A DNA stretch of 64,000 bases from Anagrus nilaparvatae. Lineage: Eukaryota; Arthropoda; Insecta; Hymenoptera; Mymaridae. The notes beneath the pieces were generated by a model. The model was not told the DNA's origin, ran no database searches, and worked only from the letters and a program-made list of their open reading frames with translations. Both the position numbers and the translations under genes were made by a program. The DNA is taken from NCBI GenBank assembly GCA_022575985.1, contig JAKSXM010000007.1, positions 34,164,501 to 34,228,500 of the forward strand. The letters run 5' to 3'. Shown piece after piece: positions 1-11,275 of this stretch. Within the stretch, counting starts at the first letter, position 1. Every line of letters begins with the position of its first letter.

Positions 1-603
1 TTGTTGCTGTTTTTCAAATCAGACCTAAAAACTTAACATAATAAGGAAAACATATTCAAGGTAGTTTATAAATTCATAAAACTGTTGGTTTCTACTCCCT
101 AAGTAAAATTCATTTTTACATCCGCTGTCCAGATCCAAAACAGCATAGCATATCAAAACAGCATATGGTTGTATTTCGCCCATGCTGCACCAGATTACTC
201 CTGCGTTAATTGGGTGCAGCATGGGCTTAATACACCCATTCTTTTTTTTTTACGGAAAATATAAATAAACGTTAAAAAATTTGATCAATTATTTTTTGTA
301 AAGTATTGAAAATTAAAAGCAGAAAGCAAAACGCACTATGGTAGGAACCACAAAAAAATCAAAACGCAATCAATGTTTTAAATTACATAGATAAAAGAAT
401 TGATCTAATTAGTATAATTAGAAATATTCATAAACGCACAACTTTTCTTGTCCTAAAAATTGTTGCTGTTTTTCAAATCAGACCTAAAAACTTAACATAA
501 TAAGGAAAACATATTCAAGGTAGTTTATAAATTCATAAAACTGTTGGTTTCTACTCCCTAAGTAAAATTCATTTTTACATCCGCTGTCCAGATCCAAAAC
601 AGC
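1..603. repeat. 144-bp direct repeat, two copies 459 bp apart
   Basis: Bases 1-144 reappear at 460-603, essentially identical, starting at TTGTTGCTG and ending at the CCAAAACAGC motif. The first copy runs on into a hairpin and the second into a different hairpin, so the repeat may be the shared end of a mobile element or a short terminal repeat pair cut by the window edge. No coding potential is seen. Confidence 0.85.
178..226. repeat. Perfect 14-bp hairpin
   Basis: GCCCATGCTGCACC (178-191) is exactly inverted at 213-226 with a 21-nt loop. It is GC-rich against an AT-rich background. A Helitron-type 3' hairpin is possible, but no CTRR end follows it. Confidence 0.75.
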
Positions 604-703
604 ACTATCTGTCATTTTTAGATGTTTTTTTACCATTTATAATACTCTAATCTATGTAAAAAATTATAAACTATAATCTAAAAATGATAGATAATGTTGT
701 TTT
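596..703. repeat. Imperfect 28-bp inverted repeat (small foldback)
   Basis: The arm at 596-623 pairs with 676-703 with about three mismatches; both contain TCATTTTTAGAT or its complement. The loop of about 52 nt is AT-rich. It starts at the end of the second copy of the 144-bp direct repeat. Confidence 0.7.
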
Positions 704-837
704 GAATGAGGATGGCAGAAACAAGCCTAAGGTTTTTTAAAATAAAAACGTAATAACATAAATTTATAATATTTCACAAACTTTGATGTTTCTTATTGTA
801 GTTAAAATTGGTAATATGATTATTGTACCCATAAAAT

Positions 838-1318
838 TTAAGAACGTATCTCAGTGGATTGAAAGAGAGAGAGGTCTTTTCGGACCTCTTTCTTTTTCTC
901 ACGAGTTTTGTATAAGAAATCCCAAAATGTTTTTGTTTATATTTATGCAAATAAACATCTAGGAGCTCTGAAATTTTTTCTACGAGTTTTTATAATAATA
1001 AATTATATTTTAACCAAATACTATCAAAATCTGTTCTGTAAATTTTTTACAATACGTACTTATTAAATTACATGCATATTTCACGTAAGACATTTTAAAG
1101 GCTTCCAAAAAAAATTTACAGAACAGATTTTAATAATATTTAGTTAAAATATAATTTATTATTATAAAAACTCGTAGAAAAAATTTCAGAGCTCCTAGAT
1201 GTTTATTTACATAAATATAAACAAAAACATTTTGGGATTTCTTATACAAAACTCGCGAGAGAAAGAAAGAGGTCCAAAAAAACCTCTCTCTCTTTCAATC
1301 CACTGAGATATGTCCTTA
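838..1318. mobile_element. TTAA-flanked foldback MITE, about 480 bp
   Basis: Two arms of roughly 200 bp are inverted copies. Left arm: TTAA at 838-841 followed by GAACGTATCTCAGTGG. Right arm: CCACTGAGATATGTCC followed by TTAA at 1315-1318. The arms include an AGAGAGAGGT tract and an ACATCTAGGAGCTCTGAAATT motif in both orientations, around a short unpaired centre near 1050-1110. TTAA at both ends is the target-site signature of piggyBac-type transposition. There is no transposase, so the element would be non-autonomous. At least three more TTAA-bounded palindromes occur in the window. Confidence 0.75.
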
Positions 1319-2332
1319 AGTTTGTTATTGACATATAAATTCCATTCTATTATTCACCTAACCAAAAAAAAAATTTACAAGCTGATCTTTTATATAGAAT
1401 ATTTGTAAAAACACAAACATTCATGAAGAAAAAATCACCTTTACACTTCTTCAGCAGATTAAATATTTAACAAATGAATATACTCGAAAAGCTAGGAAGT
1501 TTGATTTATAAAACCGTAAAGTATTTTTTTGAAAATATAACTCTATTCATGAAACTCAATTTTTTGTTAAAGAAAATAGTTTGTTTTTAACTAATATTCA
1601 TAAGTTTGTGATATTTTGAAAAATTTAATAAATATATTTTAATTTTACAATTTTAATAGTTATGTAAGGTTCACAATAAAACTTAGTCAAAAACTAAGTT
1701 AAAATTTTTAAAGTTTATTGAAAATTATAACATTAAGGTAAATAAGTTAAGAAAATAACAATTATTGAAACCTTAATTTTTTTTTAATATTACTAAATAA
1801 TAATTATTATTAATTAAAAAATAAAACAACCAGTAGTTACATAATAAAAATTGGTTCAATTACTTCAAAATATATAAAACTGAAAATATGTCAAAAATCG
1901 TAACTGAAATTAAATATACAAGAAAACAGAATAAATAAAAACTGTTTTGTTAAAAAATTAAAAAAATAAAAACGATAATAGTGGATATTTGTTTATTGAG
2001 ACTGGCATATACAATATTCAAACAAAAGCATTATTGAATTATTTCAATAAAAACAACACTTAAAAAATATAGACTTATTCAATATTTTACCTGGTTGAAA
2101 AATGCAGCGTTAGATAATTTAAATAATTTAGAACTTATTAATATTCCACACCTAGTCGACATGTTGCCCTAAAAAAGTCAACCTACAATTAAATCTTGGA
2201 ATTCGTTTCTGCTAAGAGCTGAAGATAAAAATTGAGAAAAATAGAATAAAGAAATCAAATTACTAACGTATATCAAAGAGGTTAAACTAAAAGAGTACAC
2301 AAAAGTATAGTTGAGCGCGAGGCAGGAACTGT
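1319..2332. other. AT-rich stretch without recognisable gene
   Basis: No long open frame, RNA gene or strong repeat is seen; the sequence is homopolymer-rich and strongly AT-biased. Confidence 0.6.
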
Positions 2333-2879
2333 ATTCGCTCAGTGCAGGTAGGCGTGGCGATGAAAAAATCTATCGAAGCGCTCATGGTGGCAGGCTCTGA
2401 ACTAGCTACTCGGGGCTTTTTATACTGTTTAGCATGGAAAATGAAAAAAATATCAAGTAATTTTAAAATTTTTAATTATTTTTCCAATTTCAAGTTTTCA
2501 AAAGCATTTAAATAACAGTATATTTTATATATACACTTAAAAATAGTAGCAAGACATTTTTTTATTTTATAAAATTAATTAAAAATCAAATTATAGTGCG
2601 GGTAGTCAATGAAAACAAAATCGTACATAACCGGAGTAACTTACAAAAACTATTAATATTTTAAAAATTTATTTAAATAAACTGTTTTATTTTTATTAAA
2701 TATTGTAAAACAAATTATTTGGAATTATTTCATATAAATTACATGCAAAAATATTTTTTAATTACTTTGTAATTACAATTTTTAATTGATTTCCATATGC
2801 TTTACATTATAAATGCCCCGAATAGAAGGAGGGGTACCACGTGATTAAGCATAAATTTCCCCTCCTGCACTGAGCGAAT
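2333..2879. repeat. Possible TIR element, about 550 bp
   Basis: ATTCGCTCAGTGCAGG at 2333-2348 is exactly inverted at 2864-2879. The interior is AT-rich and non-coding apart from a GC-rich patch at 2345-2420. It may be a non-autonomous DNA transposon; no clear target-site duplication was found. Confidence 0.5.
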
Positions 2880-4960
2880 AGTACAAACATACAGCGGGTG
2901 AGGTTCCTATTTGTCAGATTAGTTAAAAAGTGGGGGTTCTTTCTTTCTCTCAATCTACTGTTCTGCATGTATGTATTTGTAATAACTACACTAATTCAAC
3001 TCATAGCATTTCTTCCCGCACTAAAAATTTAAAACGATTTGCATTTGAAATTTTATTTTTTTAAAGAATAGGGGGCAAGCCCCCTGCGTGCTAAAGCGCC
3101 AACCCCCTCAGATTATATTTTATGTTTAATCGAAAAGTGTTTTAATTCACAAATAAAAACAATTGTACAGTGAGATATTAATTTCAAATAATGAACTTTT
3201 TTCATAATTTTAATAAACATTACATTATTTTTATTCTTCAAAATTTATCTCAAAAAAAAAATATTGCATTATTGTCCCTCGGTGCTACGCACCTCGGGCC
3301 AGAATCCTTTTAATCCCTCTAAATAAATTTTTGAAGTTTTTACTTCTTATGTGTCACCGCACCCCTCTTTTTTATTTCTACGAGGAGTTAAAATTTAAAA
3401 AATCGTCATGACGAATCGTCATGACGAAATCGTCATGTTGAAATTGGAAAGAAAGAAAAAGAATACTTATCCCCACTTGCCGGTAAATCCGAACGTAAGC
3501 GAGGGCTTTCGGGAGAGTTCGTTCGTAGGTAGATTCGGATGATTTTGGTGTTAATTTTTTTTTTCTTTTTTTTTTATTTTCTTTCTTTCTTCTTTCGCCG
3601 GCAGTCACCGAGCGTAATCGTGGGTGTTCGGAAGGATTAAAAAATTGGGATATGTTATACTTTTCACAGAATCTCCTAATTATCTTGAAATTTTTACAGT
3701 GTTATTTGAATATTAAAAACATTAATTACCCTTAATTTGAACAATATTTGTTCTGTAATAGCTCTAGCTCAGCAAGTATACCTCCTTAAAAGAAAATGAT
3801 TACTAAATTTAGTAAAAACTTCATTCTTATGTCCATAGACATACTGTCCGGTTTTTCTTCTGTTCTGGTCGGCGAAATTTTTTAATAGGATGACGAAATA
3901 CTTGAATTAATGTTCATGTTATTATACAAATATAATTAATTTTCTATTAGTTTAAATCATTTTTCATTAAAATTTATAATTATTTTTACAGTTTATATTA
4001 TATAAATTAATATTTACAATTGTCTACAAATTTGTATACAGCACGCCGCTAACACTACAGAGCATCAATGAAGCGGCCAATTAGATAAAGATGACGAAAT
4101 TTTTAGGAGATTGTAAAATAAAATAATTATGGTATTTCTTATTTCCGTATTTTTTACACAAAATTTTATTAATAATTATAAGTATTTTAAAAAATAATAA
4201 AAATTAGAACTAATGAAATAAATACAGAAAAAATCAGCGCAACCAATCACTACCCGAATAAATTAGACGAAAAATTATGTCACATGAGTTTTTTAGAGAT
4301 AGAAATTTACCTCAAGAGAAAAATATTTAATATTGCATCTGAATGCAAATACTAATTACTATCCCTCGAAATAAATTTTTCTTTTGTCCTGGACGGCGAA
4401 ATTTTACATTTGGATGACGAAATACTCGAATAAGTTTTCATATACTACTATATCATAAATAAAAACCAATATTATTTTTATTTTCAAAATTTATTTCAAG
4501 AAAAAAATATATATCGTATCTGAATGCAAATATTGATTACTGTCCCTCGGTGCTACGCACCTCGGGCTAGAACCTTTTTCAACCCCCGACATTAATTTTT
4601 CTTTTGTCCTGGACAGCGAAATTTTATAATAGGATGACGAAATACTCGAATGAGTTTTCATATATTATATATGTCGCATCTACAGTTGTAATGTTTTATT
4701 ATAGTTTAAACATTTAATTTTATTAAAATTTATAATTATTTTGACAGTTTATAATAATAAATTAAAAAATTAATATTTAAAATTGTTTTACAAATTTTTT
4801 ATACAGCCCGCAGCTGACACTGCAGAGAAAAAATGAATCGATTAATTAGATAAAATCGAAGACGAAATTTTTAAAAGATTGTATAATAAAATGAGAATAT
4901 TATTATATTTCTTATTTATATTTAATTATAATGAAAAATACCCAAAATTTTATTATTAAT
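2880..4960. repeat. Intergenic stretch with dispersed repeat motifs
   Basis: No gene is seen. Several motifs recur: CCCTCGGTGCTACGCACCTCGGG near 3275 and 4533; a GGATGACGAAATACT(C/T)GAAT motif near 3890, 4410 and 4632; and three close copies of ATCGTCATGACGAA at 3402-3440. They look like diverged copies of one old repeat family. Confidence 0.6.
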
Positions 4961-5246
4961 TAATAAAAGATTCAATTATAATTCAATATAATAATAAAAA
5001 TTATTTAACGCGCGAGAGTATAGTGCTGTTAAAACATTACAGCGCGTGCGCCAGAGTAAATCGATGACAAAATTCGTTACATTTCAGTTTTATAGAGAAA
5101 GATTAATAAAAGATTCAATTATAATTCAATATAATAATAAAAATTATTTAACGCGCGAGTGGATAGTGCTGTTAATACATTACAGCGCGTGCGCCAGAGT
5201 AAATCGATGACAAAATTCGTTACATTTCAGTTTTATAGAGAAAGAT
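4961..5246. repeat. 143-bp tandem duplication, two units
   Basis: The unit from 4961 (TAATAAAAGATTCAATTATA) recurs from 5104 with few changes and includes an ACGCGCGAG and GCGTGCGCCAGAGTAAATCGATG segment in both copies. The first unit ends at the shared AGAGAAAGAT. Confidence 0.85.
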
Positions 5247-5877
5247 TTACTGAAAATACGTTTTATGAGCACCGAAAATGAAAAAGAAAAATAGACGAGG
5301 CCGCGACTACCACCATGGTTTTCTGGTAGTTTGGACCCTAAGGAATGCAAAAAAAACGTGAACATGAAATCGGCGATAGATGCCAAAAATATTTTGCCAC
5401 ATTTATGTCAAAAACCGTGTTTTTCGTATCTGAGCTACCCCAAATTTTCAAAATAACTTTTTAGGTAAATAAAATTAAAAAAAAAAAAGAAAAAAAAATT
5501 TAATTGCCAAAGAAAAACTACTCCAAAAGAAAAAAAAAATTATTCTTTTTACGATGAAATTTAGCCAAGTTATCATCAATTTAAGATTTTACTCGAATGT
5601 TCCTTAAAAAAGATATTGAGAAAAGTCTGTTTTTGAACTTAAAATATACATTATTTGCTTGATTATTATGTTAAAATACCAATTTTTTTTTTTTAATCGT
5701 TTACTCTAATCCCTGAGTATTCATTTCTTCAAGAAAAAAATCTTTTTTTTTACCACATTTTAACTTTTAGGTCAAAAAACAATGAAAATCTGTGTTAAAT
5801 AAATATTGCTACTTACAGTTTTCAAAGGTTTCTGACCTAAAAATTAAAATTTTGTCAATAAAAATGATTATAATTTT

Positions 5878-5932
5878 GTATTGAACTAAAGCTAGAGGGT
5901 TTTTCAACGACCCTCTAACTTTAGTTCAATAC
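5878..5932. repeat. Hairpin, about 23-bp stem
   Basis: GTATTGAACTAAAG at 5878 is inverted as CTTTAGTTCAATAC at the 3' side, and the stem continues through AGAGGGT/ACCCTCT around a loop of about 9 nt. One mismatch interrupts the stem. No gene lies between 5250 and 5870. Confidence 0.75.
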
Positions 5933-5997
5933 AAATAAAAATTAACATTGACTTTCTAGATATCGCATCGGTCACATTACTTCCCAATAGAATTTCA

Positions 5998-6568
5998 ATC
6001 ATTTTTAAGACAAATTTCAGCAATAATATGAATTATTCGCTTGATATTCATCCTAAAATAATAATTTTTTTTTAAAATAAATTAATTTTTCCCAGTGTAT
6101 TCATTTCGTAAAGAAAAAAATCATTTTTATTGACCAAATTTCAATTTTTAGGTCAAAAACTGTGTTAAGTAAAGAGCATCCCGGAATATAAGGGGAAAAT
6201 CTGCACCAGAATGATTTCTAAAAAATCTCAATTTATAAATTAAATTTCTCAGTTTACCTGAATGGTCCTCCTGGTCCACGGGGAATTTAATATTATTTTA
6301 TGTATAAACAATCTATAAAAGGTTTTTTAGATATCATTATGGTGCAGATTTTCCCCTAATATTCCGGAATATGCTCTTTAGGTTATTTCGGGTTGCTGCT
6401 TACAGATTTCAAAGGCTTTTGGCCTAAAAATTGAAATTTGGTCAATATAAATGATTTTTTTTCCTTAAAGAAATGAATACACTGGCAAAAATTAATTGAT
6501 TTTAAAATTAATTTAATGATGAATATCAAGTGAATAATTCATATTATTGCTGAAATTAGTCTTAAAAA
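5998..6568. mobile_element. Foldback element interrupted by a second palindrome
   Basis: The outer arms (5998-6165 and 6390-6568) are inverted copies carrying the tract AATATGAATTATTC and a GTGTATTCATTTC motif. Inside lies an independent palindrome, 6170-6382, whose arms begin AAAGAGCAT and CCGGAATAT and carry GGGGAAAATCTGCACCA. The inner unit seems to have inserted at or near the centre of the outer one. Confidence 0.7.
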
Positions 6569-6699
6569 GATTATTTCTGATACTTCCCGTACAAAGCCAC
6601 TGTATACAGAAATTTTTTTTAATATTTTTTTTAACAAAACATTAAATAGCACATAAGAAATGGGTCTTACGTATGGTCAGGGGAATTATTTGCTACTCA

Positions 6700-7440
6700 A
6701 CTGTATAAAATAACCCTTAGGGGTCTATTGGGTCCAACCGGATAAAAATTAAATCCTGATGTATAAATTGGTTCCTAGGGACGGAAATGGACTGTTGGGG
6801 TAATATACGGGTTGAGAATGATAAAATAAATACCAACGGATAGAATTAGCTGTCTCGTGCCCATTGGGCCCAATTGGGAAAAAATAAGATACTGATTTAC
6901 AAAATGATATCCAGGGACAAAAATGGACTGTAGTGGTAAAAAATGGGTCCAGTATGATATGATAAATACTACCAGATGAATTTGGCCATCCAGGGGCCCA
7001 TTGGATCTATCGTTAAAAATGAAATTCTTATGTATAAATTGATTCCTAGGGACGAAAATTGACTGTTGGCGTGAAAAATATGTCGAGAGCGACAAAATAA
7101 ATACCAACTGATTTACAAATTGATCCCCAGGGATGAAAATCACTATAGAGGTAAAAAATCGCTTCATTATGATGAAATAATTACCAATAACTAATAAAAT
7201 CGGACATCCAGGGGCATATTGGGCCCAACTAGGTAAAAATGGAATCCTGATGTATAAATTGATTCCTAGGCACCAACATATAACAAATACCAACAGATAT
7301 TTAAAATAGACTATTCGGGTAAAAAATGGGTAGAGAATAATAAAATAAACACCAATGGATAAAATCAGCCATCCAGGGACCTATTAGGCCTGATCGGTCA
7401 AAAATGAGATTCTGTTCTACAAATTGATCCAACATAAGAA
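6700..7440. repeat. Diverged tandem repeat array
   Basis: At least five irregular units (near 6758, 6893, 7028, 7108, 7248) share TGATGTATAAATTGATTCCTAGGGAC-like starts, an AAATGGACTGT motif and GGCCATCCAGGGGCCCATTGG-like blocks. Spacing varies from 80 to 140 bp. The 172-codon open frame across it on the minus strand follows the repeat and is not taken as a gene. Confidence 0.65.
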
Positions 7441-7770
7441 TCTTTTATTATTAATATCTTTTTTATCTTCTCGTTATTTCTACAGTCTCGTCTCGTGTGT
7501 CCTGGCTGTCCGCAGTTAAAACAAGTGAAAAATGGAGGGTCAACTTCCTTGTCCGTAGTTACTGGGTCAAGGCCTTTAAGGTCACTTCCCCTAAACATTA
7601 TTCCTGTATTTATATATAATTCCGGTTGAAGAGGAACTAAGGGGAACGCGTCTAGGGTAGGTCTCTCGGGCCTTTTATGAAGGGGTACAACTTTCTCCTT
7701 TTTCTTCTTGTCATTATCTAGGTCAACAGGTTTCCCTATCGAAGGATTGCATATGCAACATTGCAGATGC
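7398..7770 (-). pseudogene. Gag-like fragment with one CCHC zinc knuckle
   Basis: The minus-strand frame reads a basic segment (DNDKKKKEKVVPLHKR), a Pro/Leu-rich stretch, then CFNCGQPGHTRRDC, a textbook CX2CX4HX4C knuckle of retroelement Gag proteins. It is short (about 125 codons), lacks the Gag capsid-like part and is followed by unrelated repeats. It lies downstream of the gypsy pol on the same strand, beyond a minisatellite. It may be the tail of that element's third reading frame or a fragment of another element. Confidence 0.5.
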
Positions 7771-8036
7771 CATGTGCACCGTTGCATATGCAACATTTTT
7801 AAAAAAATGTTTAAAAAATGTTAAAAAATAAAGGATTTAAGATTCGGGAGTAAAAAACGATTTTCGGTAAAAAAATTATATTTCTAACCGAAAAACAGTT
7901 TTTCGGAAGTTATAGATTACAGGCAGTAAAAATTTGATACTTAAATATAAAAATAATATTCTTACTATATAAAAGGATCACAACGCCAATACTTATGATA
8001 TTTGAGTATAAGTTTTCATAATTTTAACCTGACATA

Positions 8037-8770
8037 ATTTTTCGGGAATCCAATATGGCGGACCGAAAAATTGAATAAATAGAAGAAATAGCATTTATAC
8101 TCAATCGAGGGGTTTTTGGGGACAGCAAATATAATATTTCAATTAAAATTTTTAATTATTTACCCTGAAGTGAATTTTCGGGAATCCAATATGGCGGACC
8201 GAAAAATTGAATAAATAAAAGAAATAGCAATTATACCCAATGAAGGGGTTTTTCGGGGACAGCAAATATAACATTGCAGTAAAAAATTTTAATTTTTTAC
8301 CCTCATGTGAAATTTCGAGGATCCAATATGGCGGAACAAAAAATTCAAAAAAAATATCATTTTTACTCAATCAAGGGGTTTTTGGGGACAGTAAATATTA
8401 TATTTCAAGAAAAATTTTAATTATTTACCCTGAAGTGAATTTTCGGGAATTCAATATGGCGGACCGAAAAATTGAATAAATAAAAGAAATAGCATTCATA
8501 CGCCATCAGGGGGTTTTTTGGGGAGAGCAAATAAAACATTGCAGTAAAAAATTTTAATTTTTACCCTGATGTGAAATTTCGGGAATCCATTATGGTGGAA
8601 CAAAAATTAAAAAAAAATAGCATTTTTACTCAATCAAAGGGTTTTTGGGGACAGTAAATATTATATTTCAAGAAAAAAATTTTAATTATTTACCCTGAAG
8701 TGAATTTTCGGGAATCCAATATGGCGGAACAAAAAATTCAAAAAAAATATCATTTTTACTCAATCAGGGG
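8037..8770. repeat. Minisatellite, about 135-bp unit, six copies
   Basis: The core CAATATGGCGGA (or a close variant) occurs at 8051, 8188, 8323, 8452, 8588 and 8718, spaced 129-137 bp. Each unit also carries TTCGGGAATCC, TTTTTACCCTGA(A/T)GTGAA and GGGGTTTTTGGGGACAG. The array abuts the end of the gypsy downstream frame. Confidence 0.9.
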
Positions 8771-9173
8771 GTTTAACAGGATGTGATTTTAATCCCTCCG
8801 CCAATCTTTCTATCAATGGCATTGGCGACTCTTGATTATCGGGAACTTCAAGTTCTTCGATTCTAGGCTGTACTTCTATGTCATTTTTCTTCTCGTTGTT
8901 AGTTTCGACCTTAGGTTTTCTTGGCGGACTTTTTTCTATCACTGGCTGTTTCCTTTTGATAAAGGCAACCGGGGCCGATTGACCATGTACATTTACAAGG
9001 AAGATTCCTTCACGATCAGTTTCTTGGTCGTAAGTTGTATCTTGGGGGACTGGCGTTGGTTCTATTGGATACAAGAGGTTCTCCTCTTCTTCCTTTGATG
9101 GAAGATCTAATTGATCGATCAGATTGATCTGCTCCAACAATTCCTTTTCTAATTCTAGAGACATGGCTACCAA
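8760..9173 (-). CDS. Unrecognised acidic frame overlapping the gypsy pol end
   Basis: A 137-codon minus-strand frame starts at an ATG inside the last part of pol and overlaps it by about 158 nt in another frame. The product is rich in Glu, Pro and Lys and matches no domain I know. A third frame after pol occurs in some gypsy elements (env or accessory), but no signal peptide or membrane segment is visible. It stops where the minisatellite begins, so its true end may have been replaced. It could also be a chance frame. Confidence 0.35.
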   Translation of the reverse strand: MVAMSLELEKELLEQINLIDQLDLPSKEEEENLLYPIEPTPVPQDTTYDQETDREGIFLVNVHGQSAPVAFIKRKQPVIEKSPPRKPKVETNNEKKNDIEVQPRIEELEVPDNQESPMPLIERLAEGLKSHPVKPPD

Positions 9174-10125
9174 TTTCTAAATCAGAAGAAAAACTGTTGA
9201 CTTGTCCTTCTGCTTGTCCCCTATAACAATTTATTTTATTTATTTCCTTCAAATTTTGGCCATTATTTGGGATCAGGTAGGGAGGTTTAAGGCGGCGTAA
9301 TTGCGAGACATGAACCTTATCCAATCTGCTAGTCGAGACTACTTTATACGTGTTTTGCGATAAAATCTTAGTGATTTTCGTAGGTTCTTCAGTCCTAGGC
9401 GCGAGTTTCGCAGAAAAATGTTTATCTGACGAAGATAAACATTGCGTCTGACGAAGAACCATATCCCCCTCCTTAAACGTTACCTCCTTCCTATCTTTGT
9501 CAAAGTAAACCTTTTGTTTTTCACGTGCATTATCAATGTACTTGGCCACTAGATCTCTTAAAATTCTTAACTTTTTTAGCCTATCTGTCCATGATTCTGG
9601 GTCAATTTTATGTACATTGATGATATTTGTTTCCCCTTCCCTTTCCAATTCCCGTCGCAAACTTTTTACCGGCTTTGGTTTCCCACCGTAATTTAAAAAC
9701 GCAGGAGAACATTTCACAGATTCTTGCTTAGCCGTGTTTATGGCATGTCTAAATTCATGTAGGTGCAAGTCCCAGTTACGGTGGTCCGATTCTATAAACA
9801 TTCTTATCATAGTTTTTAAATTACGATTTTGGCGTTCCACGGAATAATAGGGGGGGGGGGGGGTAGTTATAAACCGTACACCGTAATCGTTTAGCATCTT
9901 TTCGACTAGATTATTGTCAAACTCTTTACCGTTGTCCGCTAAAAAATACTCTGGTGTTTCCCACCTAAACAAGATTAATTCTTCGAACGCCTGAGCGATG
10001 TTTTTGCCATCTTGTCTCCTGATAGGTTTTAGCTCAACCATTTTCGTGAATAAATCTTGAAAAACTACTAAATATTTGAAGCCATTTTTACTTGGAGGAA
10101 ACTCCATACAATCGGCGCAACTACC
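9016..10125 (-). pseudogene. Gypsy integrase catalytic core and C-terminal part
   Basis: The frame carries the DDE core: the first Asp just upstream of MEFPPSKNG, the second in FLADNGKEF, and Glu in SVERQNRN. The C-terminal part follows (basic, with GDMVLRQ and YKVVSTSRLDKVHVSQLRRLKPP), ending in RYNLRPRN, a common gypsy pol terminus. The second Asp to Glu distance is 32 intervening residues instead of the usual 35. The gap coincides with a run of 14 G (9850-9863) coding for Pro, so this segment has probably lost residues. A one-base shift near 10110 separates this frame from the integrase zinc domain upstream. Confidence 0.8.
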
Positions 10126-10991
10126 GTCCAGGGTGATTCTACGATTCTTTTACCCATTAAGTCCTGTGGCCCGGTTTGCACCGATTTATGTCTTTGGCAT
10201 TCTAGATAGGAAGATACATATTGAAGGGTATCATGGAACATTCCTGGCCAAAAATATGTTCTCGCTAATCGATCATATGTTTTTGTAATGCCAAAATGAC
10301 CTGAATACGGTTCATGATGTGCTTCTTGGAAAGCCCTTCTAATCCAATCTCGTGGTAAAACTAATTTCCAGCTATTTTCTTCTTCATCGATTGGGTCTAA
10401 CAAATAATCTTTTCTGTGCATATACATTTTATTATCTATTAACTGCCAGTCAGGAAATTTCCATGGCCAAGTTTGAATTTCTTTGATTCTTCGCAAATAC
10501 CATTGATCTGTTATTTCTTCTAATACCGCTAAAAAGTCTTGTTCACTGTCGTCGCATGAATCTTTTAAATCTTTATATGGGATTCGTGATAGAGCATCGG
10601 GAACATAATTTAAACAACCTTTTCTATATTGTATGTCAAAGTCCCATTGTTGCAATTCTAAGGCCCATCGTGCGAGACGTCCAGTAGGTTCTTTTAAATT
10701 ATTCAGCCATTTTAAACTTGAATGGTCTGTAATGGCTGTAAAGTTATAACCTTCTAGATAGGGTCTGAATTTTTTTATTGCCCATATCAAAGCTAAATAT
10801 TCGCACTCTGTAGCGCTATAATTCTTTTCCGCATCAGTTAATACTCGACTAATATAGACGATTGGGTGTTCTCCGTCATCATGCTGTTGCGTAAGCACAG
10901 CACCTAAGAATTCGCCGCTAGCGTCAGATTGTACCGTGAATCTCTTTGAAAAATCAGGCCTAGCGAGTACCGGGTTACTGACCAAGGCCAT
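10110..10991 (-). pseudogene. Gypsy RNase H (second copy) and integrase zinc domain
   Basis: The frame begins within the duplicated segment and reads RNase H motifs (FTVQSDASGEFLGAVL, SATECEYLALIWAI, TDHSSLKWL), then YVPDALSRIP and the integrase H2C2 domain (AHHEPYSGHFGITKTYDR, then YLECQRHK). In the last motif the expected CX2C reads LECQRHK, with the first Cys changed to Leu-Glu context. It is out of frame with the integrase core below. Confidence 0.8.
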
Positions 10992-11275
10992 TTTTAATTT
11001 TTCAAAGGATTCCTTCTAGATAGGGTCTGAATTTTTTTATTGCCCATATCAAAGCTAAATATTCGCACTCTGTAGCGCTATAATTCTTTTCCGCATCAGT
11101 TAATACTCGACTAATATAGACGATTGGGTGTTCTCCGTCATCATGCTGTTGCGTAAGCACAGCACCTAAGAATTCGCCGCTAGCGTCAGATTGTACCGTG
11201 AATCTCTTTGAAAAATCAGGCCTAGCGAGTACCGGGTTACTGACCAAGGCCATTTTTAATTTTTCAAAGGATTCC
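10751..11275. repeat. 262-bp tandem duplication inside gypsy RNase H
   Basis: The segment beginning CTTCTAGATAGGGTCTG at 10751 recurs at 11013; the second copy ends at ATTCC (11275). The copies look identical, so the event is recent. Because 262 is not a multiple of three, the duplication shifts the frame and ends the upstream frame shortly after the first RNase H copy. Confidence 0.95.

Noticed and set aside
178..230. Helitron 3' end
   Set aside because: The hairpin is right in kind, but no CTRR tetranucleotide follows it at the proper distance.
3378..3608. 76-codon minus-strand frame
   Set aside because: It is made of ATCGTCATGACGAA repeats and a poly-purine run; no protein signature.
6775..7293. 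172-codon minus-strand open frame
   Set aside because: It follows the irregular tandem repeat, is rich in Phe and Ile, and has no domain pattern; the repeat explains it.
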